The translations under genes and the position numbers were made by a program. From contig CM032659.1 of NCBI GenBank assembly GCA_019095985.1, positions 23,949,046 to 24,013,045 of the forward strand: a stretch of DNA of 64,000 bases, written 5' to 3'. This stretch comes from Streblospio benedicti (Eukaryota; Annelida; Polychaeta; Spionida; Spionidae). Below, in pieces: positions 25,101-35,976 of the stretch (position 1 is its first letter; every line of letters starts with the position of its first letter). The notes under the pieces are model-generated. The model ran no database searches and was not told where the DNA came from. It saw only the letters and a program-made list of their open reading frames with translations.

Positions 25101-28100
25101 TAGAGTAAAATGTTGTAGAGAGCTTAATAGGACCTGGTATAAATAAACAATATTTTTCAGTTTTTTTTTTTTGTTTTTTTTGCTACATTTCGCTAAAGCA
25201 TGAAGACTGCAATACTCCATAGCATGCACACATTAAATAGTTATAAAGTCAGACATGTGAACGCTAATAATGCGCTACAGTTACAATATGCTGTACACTC
25301 CTCAATAAGAAGATAAATACAGTGAGAAAAGGATAATCACCTGGTGTAGGTATTAAATTGACTGAGCATATGGATAATATGTAATTAAACTCGCACATTT
25401 ACATACATAAAATTAAAATCAATAAATCATACCATAAATTGTTTGATCGAATGTAGGTTAGTGACAGTAGGTAGATTCATAATAATAGTAATAGTTTACC
25501 ATTCTCTACTGTTTATATATGTTGAAACTTATGACGTTTCGCCATGGTGTACTACATGGCTTCATCAGATGTTGTTGTGTGAGTATCACAACGAGGCTGG
25601 AGTAGCTGGAGCAGCGCGCGCGGTACCTCCCTCCCTCTGTTGTTATTTGTGAAATTGTTACACCATGGCGAAAAGTTTCATTTAAACAGTAGAGAATGGT
25701 AAACTATTACTATTATTATAAATTGTTTGTTGTCACACAGTTGCAGCAATAATTTTGATAGGAAAAACTGAACTTGTTCTCGAAAAGTTCATTTAACTGT
25801 ATTGTCCCATATGACTTTTTATATGAACAATATTCGCACTTTCTATGCTAGGCCCACATACACAATTAACTGTATGAATGAAGATACATGCTTCAGAACG
25901 GTTATAGTTGAACTGAATTTCAACTACAATAAATTTACTTCTTATATTTTATGAATCTAATATCATATAAAAATTCCCCTCCTGGAATTTGATACTTATT
26001 AGATTTCTTTCTCTATGTGAAAAGTACTGTTATTTTAATTGTAAGTTATATTCTGAAGATGACAGATATAAAAAACGTGGGATACTTCTTATGTTATTAA
26101 GTCTTTTGGAAAATAAGCATATATTTATATACAAATAAAATCCACTAATATGATAGACTACTGGGTAAATCATATTTCTATTTATCATAATTGTGATTGA
26201 CACAATTGTAATTTACACTTTTCTGAGTAATAATAATTGTAATGATAATCTACATTTCCATATATGATTGTAATTGAGATGTAAAAAGTTCATTTATCTT
26301 ATGAACGTCGCTTACTTTCATACCATTTAGAAGCATGTCCAATAAAACAGTTAAATAACCAGTCATTTACAAATAAAGACTATTATTATGCAGTTCAAAG
26401 ACATCTCTCTACAATAAAGTCTCACGTTTCACCGAACAATAGCTTATAGAAAATGACAAACTTCTTGTTACAAAATTCAAACTTGTCACAAAATATACAG
26501 ATAAATTACATGTCATGTGTTTTTTAACATGAAACTTTCTGTTTAACTTCTGCTACCCTAAAATACTTAATTGAATAAGCAACAGAATTTTTTATATTGA
26601 CATTTAGTAGACATGCTGCTTCTCTGCACATTGTTAAGAAGTTAAAAGTTAAAGATAAAACAGTCAGATTATGTACTCTTGTTCATGATATACAATCTTC
26701 TTACACAGTAGCACAGTGACATTCATCTTATTTGTTGTGACACTTAAAACCCTAATATATGCCTTTTCAAAGACTAAAACAATTATCTGTTAGAATACAT
26801 CTGGCTTGTTTACAGTATTTATCAAGATTATTTAAATGATTAACTTCAAAAACGTTATAACAATTTACCAATTATTTTATTGGATGATTTGACTCAGCAC
26901 ATACTTTAACCTCAACAATATTAAGAATTAAGCTAGAGAAAAATACAATACAAATTATATAATCCTTCTCAACAATTTATCAATGATGATTATTGGTAAA
27001 CATTAAGAAAATTACATCTATCAGGATGCAACATACATCAATAATACTCTTGAATAGTTTTAGCTGTCTAATGTAAATGCTTGTACATTCTATTAAAAAT
27101 AAGCCAAAAATTTCTTCAATTACCAGAGATGACAATTTAATTGACACAGCTACACATGATAGTCATTGGGAAACAGTGGTATTAAGATTTATAGGATATT
27201 TTGTTTACGAAACACAATGTAATTTATGTAACGTTGATCAAGAGCATGATTTAAAAAGCCAGCAGAAGAAAATAACTGTCTCGCTGTTACATCAAGTTCA
27301 TAAGATTTATGCATTCAGAATGTTTCTCACACTCAAAGGATTTTGCTGTTTCAATCCTTAGCATGAGGTTGCAAATTTCAGGGTTTGACTGAATGTCGTC
27401 TTGGGCACCCAAATCCAACAAAACACTATTCTCCAGCTAAAACATTAACCTTTTAAACTCCCTCCACATGATGCCAACTAAAAGCATGAAGATTTTGGCT
27501 TGATTTTTTTTCTAATTGGTTGCAACGAATACAAGTGATGATTACTACACTATTTACCAGATAGTATGTGTGAAATTAATTTCAAGGAAATAATGATGAT
27601 CTTAAATTTCCGCTCTATATTTTAATTTTACAAATGTATATCATTTCTCCGTACAAAACAATATTAATGACCAGAAATATTTCTGGCAATGTCAATGACC
27701 AAAGGTGAAACCCACAGCAAAGATACCATCATTTGAACAGCAATGACAGGAGAGGAATTAGATAAACCATGCATGCAGAGGCATTACCATGCCACAATAC
27801 ACTCCATTCTTTATTTAAAAAACTATTTCTACATGTAGTTGAATGTGTTGCATTGCCGGGTGTAAATTCCCACTCTCACCCCTCACTCCATTCCTATTAA
27901 TTGAAAAACCTGCATATGCCACTCACCTTGATTAGATAGTCCATGGTGGATCCATCATCCACAATGATGATCTCCCGGATCAGGGATGCAGGAGTGAACC
28001 GCAGTACGGACCCCACGGTAACCTTCAGATCCATCAATTGGTAGTCGAAAAAATCCACGATGATGCTCGCGGGGACCTGTGGGGAAAACAAACACCTCCA

Positions 28101-31100
28101 ACAATGACCAGCTCTGTAAAGATACCACTTTCTACAAGTATAATAGGATGATATGTCACTTCTTTAAAGAAGCAAAATCTTGTAATAAGACCATTTAGGC
28201 AATACCAAACCTATAATAGAAATATCTGTGACAATCAAATAAAGAGACCACCTGCATTGAGAATATCAATCTTGGGTGATCATCAGGTACAAAATGTACA
28301 GGCTCTCCTCTATATTCATCAGCAATATGATCAACATTAAGTGTAGCAAAGCAAAAATTTCAAAATGCTCATACCTCCTTTTTTCAAGACAACTTGATGC
28401 CAGAAATAAGGTGATCTCCGGTTCTACTGTATTTCATTTATCACAAATATGTTACTGTTTCAGTCACAACACAGTAATGAGTTTGAGTCCCTATACTAGT
28501 TAAGGCGCAATTTCATTGAAATTAAACAGTTTGAGAAGTAGAATGTCTATATACCAAATATTTGGGACAAATTCTTAAGTACCGGGTAGTCACTAGAGAA
28601 AATAAAATCCCCTTCTAAAAATCTATTCTACAAGTAGCAAATATCTCAGGAATTAAAAACAATTCTACACAAAAATTTCAATAGCTTCTATTTTCACAGA
28701 GCAACAGACTTTGTTTGCATTATGTATTACCGGGTACCATTTGGACAGTCATGTCACATCTGAATTAGGCTTGTAATGTGTTACATTTTACAATGCATCC
28801 TGTATTATTTGTTGATTTGAAAAAAGAAAATTCTAATTATTGCAAACCATTGGGATTACCATAAAATACATTAGCGTAATATACATGTATAGGTAAATTC
28901 ACGTTTCAAATTCAAATCGAAACACATCCGTCTTCAATATCTAGATTGTATCTGGTAAGACAGATGAATGCATGGTTCATAAACTTAGCAATCATATTAG
29001 CTTTAATTTCCAATTTACCGATTTAATCTGCATTAAATTATAAATAGATTGATTTCATTGCAGCAGAGATCTTGCAATATTGACTTTATGCAACACTTTG
29101 GCATATACTTTTTGTGCATATTTTGTTTTGTATATAAAGGACATAATTATGTTTGGTGGTATTTTTCACTATTTGTTGATAACATGGACACATTATATGT
29201 TTGTTAGTATTTCCAAACTATCTAATTGTCAAATGTTTTCTTATTGACAAAATAAATCTCTGAGTACATGTATGTCATTTACCTTCTATTTTGTTTTTTC
29301 AATTGAGCAATATCACATATTACTGCAGGGTCAGCGCTCTTTAGGCTTCACTCGTACTGACGAGTTAAATTTGGCAATTTTTGAGCAGGATGAGTAAATG
29401 TTTCATGGAAATAAATATATTTTAGAGGTACTCGTCCTGCTCACTAATATATAGTACCACTTTACAAAGTAATCCTGGCCTTCATATCTAGGCAGATATA
29501 TAGGCCCTATAGATCAATGGCTTCAAGTAAAGGAAAAGTTTTGACAAAACCTCTGTTACCATCCTCATAGTGCCCGCTATGAACTATAGTTATTTATTCA
29601 TTATTGTAAATTTCATATTCTGACATACCCAAATTCATAAATCAAACATTCAAATTCCATTTAACACTAGCTTTCTGAATTATATGAGCTTTATAAGATA
29701 AGCGTCTTAATTAAAACAGTCATTTCAGCTTCAAAGCACTTTTCAACTTTAATACATATGTTATAGCAACTATTATACGATTGCATGTAGTATTGTGCTC
29801 CATATCATCTAACAACATGCCATCTACAGGAGGCGAAGTACAATAACTCCATCCTATTGCCACAAGTTAATTTAACATTTAATTTCGAAACTTTAATCCA
29901 CTAGTATATTTTAGCTACCTGGCCATCGTGACCGACTTGCTTGCAGCTTTCACTCCTCATGTCGCCAACGTTCTTAAGCCTAAAAAACAGTTTATCATGT
30001 TATATTGTATAAAAGTTGATCAATTACAAATAAGATAATTAAAACTTCTAAACATTAGCATTCAAATCGAATGATGTAGCAAGCTATTGTTTATTTATAA
30101 GTAAGAGTCAGTTATGATATCTTCCTTACTTATTCAACAATTACTTGTTTGTGTTATAAGCTCAAAATATGGATTTGCTGCATCATTAATTTAATGAATA
30201 AATATTTCTCTGGGCATCACTAATCAAGAGTCTTTGCCAGAGTAGAATTTTGACACTGACAATAATTTTCAGATACCACTTTTAACAAAGATGAAAAGCA
30301 TGAAAAAAATAAGCAATTTCCCAGACATTTTTATCACTGACAACTTCTTCATTTCGTTTTCTATTATTATTCATTCAACAAACCTACCTACAATAATAAT
30401 CATAATAAAATTGCTGCTTAAGAATACATTGTATTTTTAAACTCAACTTTAAAATGAATTATTCTGCATTATGGCATTGCAATACGAAACATTTCACCTG
30501 GCATCTATCTCCTCCCTGATCTTCTCATCATGAGCTTGAGGATCAAGCTGTTCTGCGCCTTTTTCATCAGCTGCTGTTTCATCCACTGAAAATGTATGCA
30601 ATAAACACTTATCTCATCATCGTCAATGGCAGATCCAGAATTTCCTGCAATGATAGAGCTATGCATTCAAACATATCCATCTAACGATTCCAGCCCAGGG
30701 AAAAATAGTGAAATTTTTGGTTGCAAGGGCTGCACTGATCCTTGTACTGAGACTAAACATTTTAGGTAATTTTGATATTATTCAATAGTTTACCTTTAAC
30801 TACCAGAGAATAATATGCAAATAAATAAAAATAAAACATTATCAAGACTACCTTTATTTCCATCGTTGATATCTATTTCACTGAGATCATCATCACTTTG
30901 ATCAGCCACAAATCCGGCTGCATGACTTCGAACCTACAGGCAGGCAGGTAGAATCAAATGCAATCACATACATTTAGACCTTACTGTATTAGTGTACTAA
31001 AATTGGTTTGACTGTAATAATGTTCCAACTACGGATGTGTGTCGTGCTTACTTTATGTGCATTTAAAGTGATCAAAAGTAAATGTTAAAAGTACTCAAGT

Positions 31101-31415
31101 CAGATGTTGCTGTATTTTGTTTAGGGTATGAAGGCCTGTTGAAGCAAAACAACAGCACCTTAACATTGGTTAATATAATCTTAATGTAATCATTAATTTC
31201 ACACGTTATTATATTTTGATGTTGAAAATTATAAAAGTCATTCTTACCTTGTTAACAAGCTTTGCTTTACGACTGTCAATCATCGTATTCTGGCTGTCAA
31301 TCACCTTTGTAGAGCCGGACATGTATCCCATACGGTTGACAAAAATATAGAGCAATACCACTAACACACCAAACAGAAAGATGTCCATAACAGCCAACTG
31401 CCGTGAACGCATCAT
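16161..31415 (-). CDS. Polypeptide GalNAc-transferase-like (GT27) type II membrane protein, 12 exons
   Basis: Exons (transcript order): 31415-31248, 30933-30852, 30585-30498, 29979-29919, 28076-27927, 20639-20544, 19651-19565, 19205-18977, 18478-18303, 18174-17954, 17500-17264, 16305-16161. All junctions are GT/AG and in phase; 1740 nt gives 579 residues. Family members start mucin-type O-glycosylation in the Golgi. Seen: cytoplasmic MMRSRQLAV, a membrane anchor at about residues 10-27, an acidic stem, then the GT-A fold (REIIIVDDGS about 168-177; LELSLRTWLC about 335-344; PCSHVG about 353-358) and a ricin-type lectin domain from about residue 450 (CRPASVHL, KQLWTY, KWTLVK). The metal-binding DxH is D-T-S (about 226-228), WGGEN is GGGEH, and GHVFR is GVLNS. 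Activity as a normal Mn-dependent transferase is therefore doubtful. An extra microexon after exon 5 cannot be excluded. Confidence 0.9.
16325..16431. repeat. Three-copy tandem repeat of about 36 bp in the last intron
   Basis: Units share TTAAGTG.GAAGTGGGACATCAG with drift, immediately upstream (in gene sense) of the acceptor of the last exon of the minus-strand GALNT-like gene. No function is apparent. Confidence 0.5.
16740..17173. mobile_element. Non-autonomous element with about 75-80-bp terminal inverted repeats
   Basis: The left arm 16740-16819 (GAGACAAAGTTAGCAT, GGAGGCTGGAAACC, AGCAACTCTGATACAC complement) is answered by its reverse complement at 17100-17173 ending AACTTTGTCTC. The unique centre is about 280 bp and has no coding frame. 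It sits in the last intron of the minus-strand GALNT-like gene. I could not define a target duplication. Confidence 0.75.
18518..18661. mobile_element. TA-flanked MITE, ACAGTAGAAC family, copy 3
   Basis: Begins TACAGCAGAACCGCTCTAC with AAGACCACCC following, and ends GAGACGTTGTACTGTA. It is the same family as at 1231, 2060 and 46182, here inside an intron of the minus-strand GALNT-like gene, 40 bp from a splice acceptor. Confidence 0.65.
19841..20226. mobile_element. Foldback element with two decayed hammerhead-like cores
   Basis: Arms 19841-19907 and 20156-20226 are imperfect reverse complements. Outward from the centre each arm shows a remnant hammerhead: on plus CTGAAGCAGGTGG, AAGGT, CCACC, AAAAT; on minus CTGAATCAGGTGGGAAGT, CCACC, AAAAC. 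Stem II (GGTGG/CCACC) still pairs though the core bases have drifted. The flank TTTCTTAGCATCTGGAT and the arm end AGAAGCATC match the element at 0.9 kb. It lies in an intron of the minus-strand GALNT-like gene. Confidence 0.6.
20670..21440. repeat. CpG-richer repeat block with an internal hairpin (20842-20946)
   Basis: This stretch of the long fifth intron is richer in CG and in ACGTC/GCGTA words than its surroundings. Inside it GCAGACAGTGAA...AACCCCGACGCA (from 20842) is matched by its reverse complement ending ACTGTCTGC at 20946, arms about 37 bp. I read it as a foreign repeat insertion of unknown class; clear outer ends were not found. Confidence 0.45.
22655..22860. repeat. CAGATCCAGG dispersed repeat with G run
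   Basis: Starts GCAGATCCAGGGTTTTTTTT and ends with GGGTGGGTGGGG and a long G run followed by TGCCAATCCATG. Related pieces with GATCCAG and a long G or C run occur at about 33.66, 50.0, 55.48 and 58.04 kb. Confidence 0.45.
23428..23516. repeat. Small hairpin, 27-bp arms
   Basis: CAAAGGCAACTGCATC...GAGCTTTG is followed about 35 bases later by CAAAG...GATGCAGTTGCCTTTG. The 89-bp unit lies in the fifth intron of the minus-strand GALNT-like gene. Size and loop are in the range of a microRNA precursor, but the seed is not one I recognise, and a mobile-element remnant is as likely. Confidence 0.45.
25481..25720 (-). mobile_element. Foldback element with a canonical hammerhead ribozyme-like core
   Basis: Arms of about 60 bp (25481-25552, 25661-25720; shared words TAGTTTACCATTCTCTACTG and complement) flank a GC-richer centre. 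On the minus strand, 25568 to 25533 reads CTGATGA, then A, GCCATG, an 8-nt loop, CATGGC, GAAAC, GTC. That is every conserved hammerhead core base with a perfect 6-bp stem II. The right arm keeps only the CATGGCGAAAA part. The palindromic ACGT after GAA would give the very short stem III seen in dimer-acting retroelement hammerheads. It lies in the fifth intron of the minus-strand GALNT-like gene. Confidence 0.75.
28176..28437. mobile_element. Degraded MITE, ACAGTAGAAC family, partial
   Basis: AATAAGACCATTT and AGAGACCACCTGCATTGAG match the interior of the family at 1231 and 46182, and the right edge CCGGTTCTACTGTA is a good inverted TIR. The left TIR is not recognisable. Intronic. Confidence 0.4.
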
Positions 31416-32489
31416 TTTGGTTATCTTTTTTTTTTTGTGTATCCTAATTTTAAAATCTTAAAGTAACAATTGTAACTTTGACAGCATTTACAAGTTCTGT
31501 CAAATCTGTTAGTCCACGTCACATGCAAATGTTTGTTAAATTAATAGCATGCTTGCCTTTAAAATGCACTTTATGTAAAAGATAAAAGCTGAATGAAAAA
31601 TGATTTGAAAAATATCGAGTAATCGCTGAGTAATGAGTTAAACATTTAGTACCGTACACGTAGTAGCTTATTATCACAGTATAATTACAATAATCATCAA
31701 TTTTTAATATCACAGTATTGGGAGAGTACTTGGACTTAAGTACCCGGTATGCTGCCTGGGGAAAAATCAGAGCGCGACACGCTCTGCTGAGCACAGGCCA
31801 TATATAGAAAGTGGTTAAGGAGGGTAATGCATAAATTGCAATAAGGACTAGATTTGGTTCTGACTATCTCATATTGATACGGGTATCATTTTCCGGATGT
31901 TGTTAAACATATTTTAATCCTAATTAATTAACATACACGTAAAAACAAAAAATAAGTTTTCAATTATTATTTAGTCTACAAACCTATATAGGGTGTCAAC
32001 TCACAACGCTATTTCATTGGCCTAAAGGCTCTACAACTCCAGTGGCCGTGCAGGTCACTCTCTACGAGAGGTCTAGGTTTTTTTTTTCAAATTTATTTGT
32101 GTGGGTAATATTTTTGTATAATTGTATTGATTTTTTTTAATTTATTTGTGTTAATAATATTTTATATGTTTGTATTTTATAATTTATTTTGATATTTGTG
32201 ATGTAACAATGTTATAATATTATGAAAATTTTATTTTTATATATTTTCTATGAATCTATGAATCTTGTTTGAAATGCTGTACCCAGCTAAAGCATGAGTA
32301 CAGAAAAACCACTTTTTAAAGACAATACAGAAGAACCACTTTTTATAGAAAAAAATATTACACATAAAAATTACGAAATATAATGAGCCTCTCGTTGAGA
32401 GTGCGTGCAGGTCATGACATGATGGCAAATCGGAGTCCCTGCATGAGATTTTCTGGTCTGATAGTTTATCCTGGTTCTGTCTGATAGTA

Positions 32490-32580
32490 TGCAATAGAAT
32501 CACACTGGAAGATCCAGATTTTTGGAACACTTAAGGGATTTCATGGGTTTTGTATGCACGGTCGATGGCGTACATACCAA
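32490..32580. repeat. GATCCAG / TTTCATGGGTTTTGTA dispersed repeat piece
   Basis: GGAAGATCCAGATTTTTGG, then AGGGATTTCATGGGTTTTGT and CGGTCGATGG, occur in the same order at 55.48-55.58 kb, where a G-rich run separates them. Both are fragments of one dispersed family. Confidence 0.45.
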
Positions 32581-32589
32581 AAACTCTAA

Positions 32590-33610
32590 GAAAATGTTTT
32601 CTAATGTGTGTTTTCCCAAGTTTGCTAGTGGATACAATTATATTCTCCTCTCTCTCTCTTTTCTATGGTAAGCAAGCTCATACCCACTATATTGACATAG
32701 CTGAAGACATCTGCTTCCATTTGACGATATTAAGTGGCACTAACGGGACTCGAACTCACGACCCCAAGGTTGAGAGACCAGAATGATACCATCATCCCAA
32801 GCAGCGGGCTGTTAAAAGGTCACACGAATGAACCGCTGTCTCTGTAAACCCAAGCCTACATGTACATACTTGGTCAGCTATCAGCTCAACCAGGAGGTCG
32901 TGGGTTCGAATCTCACCTATGGACGGAAATTTTGGGAGCTCTAATTTCTTCGAATTTTCATGCTAGTGGAGTTTTCTATTGTGGTTTTCCAAGTTTGCTT
33001 GTGGATACAGTTATATTCTTCTCTCTCTCTTTTTTTATATGGCAAGCAAGCTCATACCCACTATATTGACAAAGCTTGACTATATCAAGTGTCCCTGACG
33101 GGACTCGAACTCACAACCCCAAGGTTGCAAGATCAGAATGATGCCATCATCCCAAGCAGCTGACGTACTGTTAAAAGGTTACACGGACGAGCCGTTGTCT
33201 CTATAACCCCCAATATAATAGTATCCACAAGCAAACTTGGGGAAAACACATAAGAAAACTCCACTAGCCTGAAAATGCAAAGAAACTAGAACTCACAAAA
33301 TTTCCGTCCATAGGTGGGATTAAAGCCCACGACCTCTGGGTTGAGATGATAACTGACCAAGTATGTACATGTAGGCTGGGGGTTACAGAGACAACCGTTC
33401 GTCCATATAACGCTTTAACAGCCCGCTGATTGAGATGAGATGATGGTATCATTCATGTTTCACAACCTTAGGGTTGTGAGTTCAACTACTAGTAGTCCCG
33501 TCAGGGCCACTTGATATAGTCAAATGGAAGCAGATGTCTTCAGCTAAGTCAATATAGTGGGGAGGAGCTTGCTTGCCATAGAAAAGAGAAAGAAAAGAGT
33601 ATATACTTAA
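32590..33610. repeat. Cluster of three opposed-tRNA-head SINE-like copies
   Basis: Two copies in plus orientation (about 32600-32960 and 32970-33235) are followed by one inverted copy (about 33230-33600). Diagnostic blocks are GGGACTCGAACTCACGACC, CATCATCCCAAGCAGC, GTGGGTTCGAATCTCACC, GTCCATAGGTGGGAT and GCAAGCAAGCTC. Plus copies end with AAGTTTGCT.GTGGATACA and the inverted copy begins with TGTATCC-type complement, so the second and third copies form a large inverted repeat. They are diverged in A/B-box positions and are not tRNA genes. Confidence 0.65.
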
Positions 33611-34794
33611 GAAATTGAAGTACGTGTATTTTGGTTGGAAAAGGTTGGAGGGGGCTTGCGAGCGCACCCCCCCCCACACACACACAGGATCTGCCTATGG
33701 AATCATTCTTAAAATTCTGTTACACAACATTTTAGGGATTCATTTTAATGCTTAACATCAACTACATATCTATTTCACGTTTGATTCTTTTTGTGATGCA
33801 CACACGGCAGTGAAGAATGAGAGAGATATATGATTTCTATTGTCCTAGTTCTGATTTGATAGCACGTCTTTTACCCCGGTTCTGTTTTGATCTAACATAT
33901 ATATTTTATATTTAAACTGCGACACCTCCTTCTCGGTGATTATATCAGCAAGCAAACTGCTTTGTCGTGGATGCACAAACTAGATCCTGCATCATCAAGA
34001 GCCCCTCGTAAGCCCTCTGGGGCCTTTGGAGAGCACTGGGGGAGCCTTTCTGTTTGCATTGACTTTCTTCTGTATGTTCTGGGTGGTAACAAATCTCCCA
34101 TCCACCAGACATCGGCTTGAGAGTTGTTGGCTCACTGTTACATAACATTATTGATTCATATCCCATAAGAATCCATTCACGCCAATTCATACTGAAGAAT
34201 TACAATATGCAAATCCAAAGTTTTTCCAGAGCATTCATAGCTCCCATCCAACCAATTAAATGTAAATGTGCGTGATGATACAGTTCAGATAATTCTGATC
34301 TTTTGTAAATTTGATAAAATCATTTACAACATTGTGGCGACCAGCGTATGGTAACTAAGCGCTTTTGTATTCTAAACATTTATTACTTTTTACAGTTTTC
34401 TATAAATGATTCGTGTCATTCCCATGATATGTGTGTGATCTCACTCTAAATTTCATGAATTCCTCAAGTTTATCAGGTGGCAATGGTGGCTGTACAAGAA
34501 CATGAACATTGCACATGTAAACCCTAGTACTTAGTGGACAAAACATCTATCAATTGACATATGGGCAGTCCTGCTAGAATAGGTTTTAAATGCTACTGGC
34601 CCGGCTAAATAGAAATAAGTATTTTACAAATAATGAAGAATAAGAATTAGTCACTTATTCCGTAAAATCACATCTTTAATTGGTAAATGTTCATAATAAT
34701 GCATGCATTAATAACAACCACTTCCATATACCATGATTACAAACCCTTCCATATTTGAAAGTAGTAACACATTGTAATATGCATGTTTAATCAT
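33611..34794. other. Intergenic stretch with a C-run repeat fragment
   Basis: A GAGCGCACCCCCCC-(AC)n-AGGATCTGCC piece at about 33659-33699 is the reverse form of the GATCCAG/G-run family. A minus-strand frame at 33945-34190 is open for 81 codons and is not recognised. Otherwise AT-rich and featureless. Confidence 0.4.
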
Positions 34795-35976
34795 TCAGAG
34801 TAAATCATTTACATTCCATACGGGTTGCAAATCCAACCCTCTAATCACATTTAGTTTTGCGGTGAACATTTGAATTCCCGATTTGGCAGGGCACACGATG
34901 AATGGCTTCTTCAATGACATCATTTTGATTTTATCCAGAACAGAAACACCCTTTAAAGTCTCCAACTCATGTTGGAGTGTTTGAATTTTCCGCTCCATGT
35001 GTGCCATGATCCTCTCTTCATTCTCCTTCCTCCTGTAAGACAGTCTTACCATGATCTCAGTGATGGCTTCGGCCTCCCTGCGGAGTGCGCTCAGATCATC
35101 TTCAGCAGCCCAGCTACCTTCCCCCATAAGAGCCTGACAGACTTTGTCCTCCTCCTCCACATACTTGTTCATGCCACCGTGCGTAGCATCCGGCACACAT
35201 GCATTTGGTGTTGGTGGCACATCTTTTTCGACGAAATGTGTATCAGACCATCCAGATGTTAGATCACTCATACCGATGCTTAATGTAGGTGAGCGGGTTG
35301 CTTGACTATTGTAAACTTTGTCTTTGCTGATTCTATTCGGTTCAGAATATGACATAGTCTGACTTGCATTTGGAGTTGGTGGTGGTGTCAAACTATTTTT
35401 GTACTCCAGCACCTCGTCTTCCAGGTCCTCATTACTTCTGCCGTTTGTGGAGGGTGACAAGCATGGACCTGGTGTGGGAGGTGGAGTTCCCCATGCGGAA
35501 CAAAGTTCATTTGCTGGACTGGAAATTAGACTTGCTAAAACCTCATTGACTGTACTACGAATGACACCCTTCTGACTGATAGGCACTCGGTCCCGAGGCA
35601 AATCCAGGGGTCCAATCAACCACGCTGGACTCTCCACTGGCATCACAGGAGCGACATAGCCAGCATTGTTTCTTATTTCGCATGGCAACGGTATGCGTTT
35701 TAAAAGTTCTCTCAACTGTTCAGCATCCAGCCTAGGAAAGTTTTCGTGTGATTCTTTGAGCAGGTGCATGAATATGTTATGTTTGTTCTTTCTCAGTCTC
35801 CTACAACCTTCCACTGGACATGCAAATATGGCAATAACTTTCAAATGGGTTTCTCGGTAGTGTCTCTTTATACCATTGGAAGTGCTCATGACAGTTAGGC
35901 ACCTCTCCGAGGGGCAGTTGAAGAGCATTAGAATCGTTGCACCTGAGTTTGAGAGAATTTTAGTGAATATTGACAT
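34795..35976 (-). CDS. Two-finger C2H2 zinc-finger protein with PPTP repeats and coiled coil
   Basis: A 393-codon uninterrupted frame. Residues about 21-44 (CPSERC, then H-x4-H) and about 53-77 (CPVEGC, then H-x5-H) form two C-x4-C-x12-H fingers, so nucleic-acid binding is likely. The middle is low-complexity and carries three proline motifs (TPPPTPGPCLSPS, TPPPTPNASQ, VPPTPNACVPD). Residues about 300-345 (ALRREAEAITEIMVRLSYRR, then ERKIQTLQHELETLK) are a predicted coiled coil. I do not recognise an orthologue. The start is uncertain: Met1, Met17 (LFNCPSE context) or splicing into CAG just upstream are all possible, since AAATTGCAG and CTCAAACTCAG acceptor-like sites lie at the 5' end. Lack of introns would also fit a retrogene or domesticated element protein. 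It lies between the two GALNT-like genes. Confidence 0.65.
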   Translation of the reverse strand: MSIFTKILSNSGATILMLFNCPSERCLTVMSTSNGIKRHYRETHLKVIAIFACPVEGCRRLRKNKHNIFMHLLKESHENFPRLDAEQLRELLKRIPLPCEIRNNAGYVAPVMPVESPAWLIGPLDLPRDRVPISQKGVIRSTVNEVLASLISSPANELCSAWGTPPPTPGPCLSPSTNGRSNEDLEDEVLEYKNSLTPPPTPNASQTMSYSEPNRISKDKVYNSQATRSPTLSIGMSDLTSGWSDTHFVEKDVPPTPNACVPDATHGGMNKYVEEEDKVCQALMGEGSWAAEDDLSALRREAEAITEIMVRLSYRRKENEERIMAHMERKIQTLQHELETLKGVSVLDKIKMMSLKKPFIVCPAKSGIQMFTAKLNVIRGLDLQPVWNVNDLL

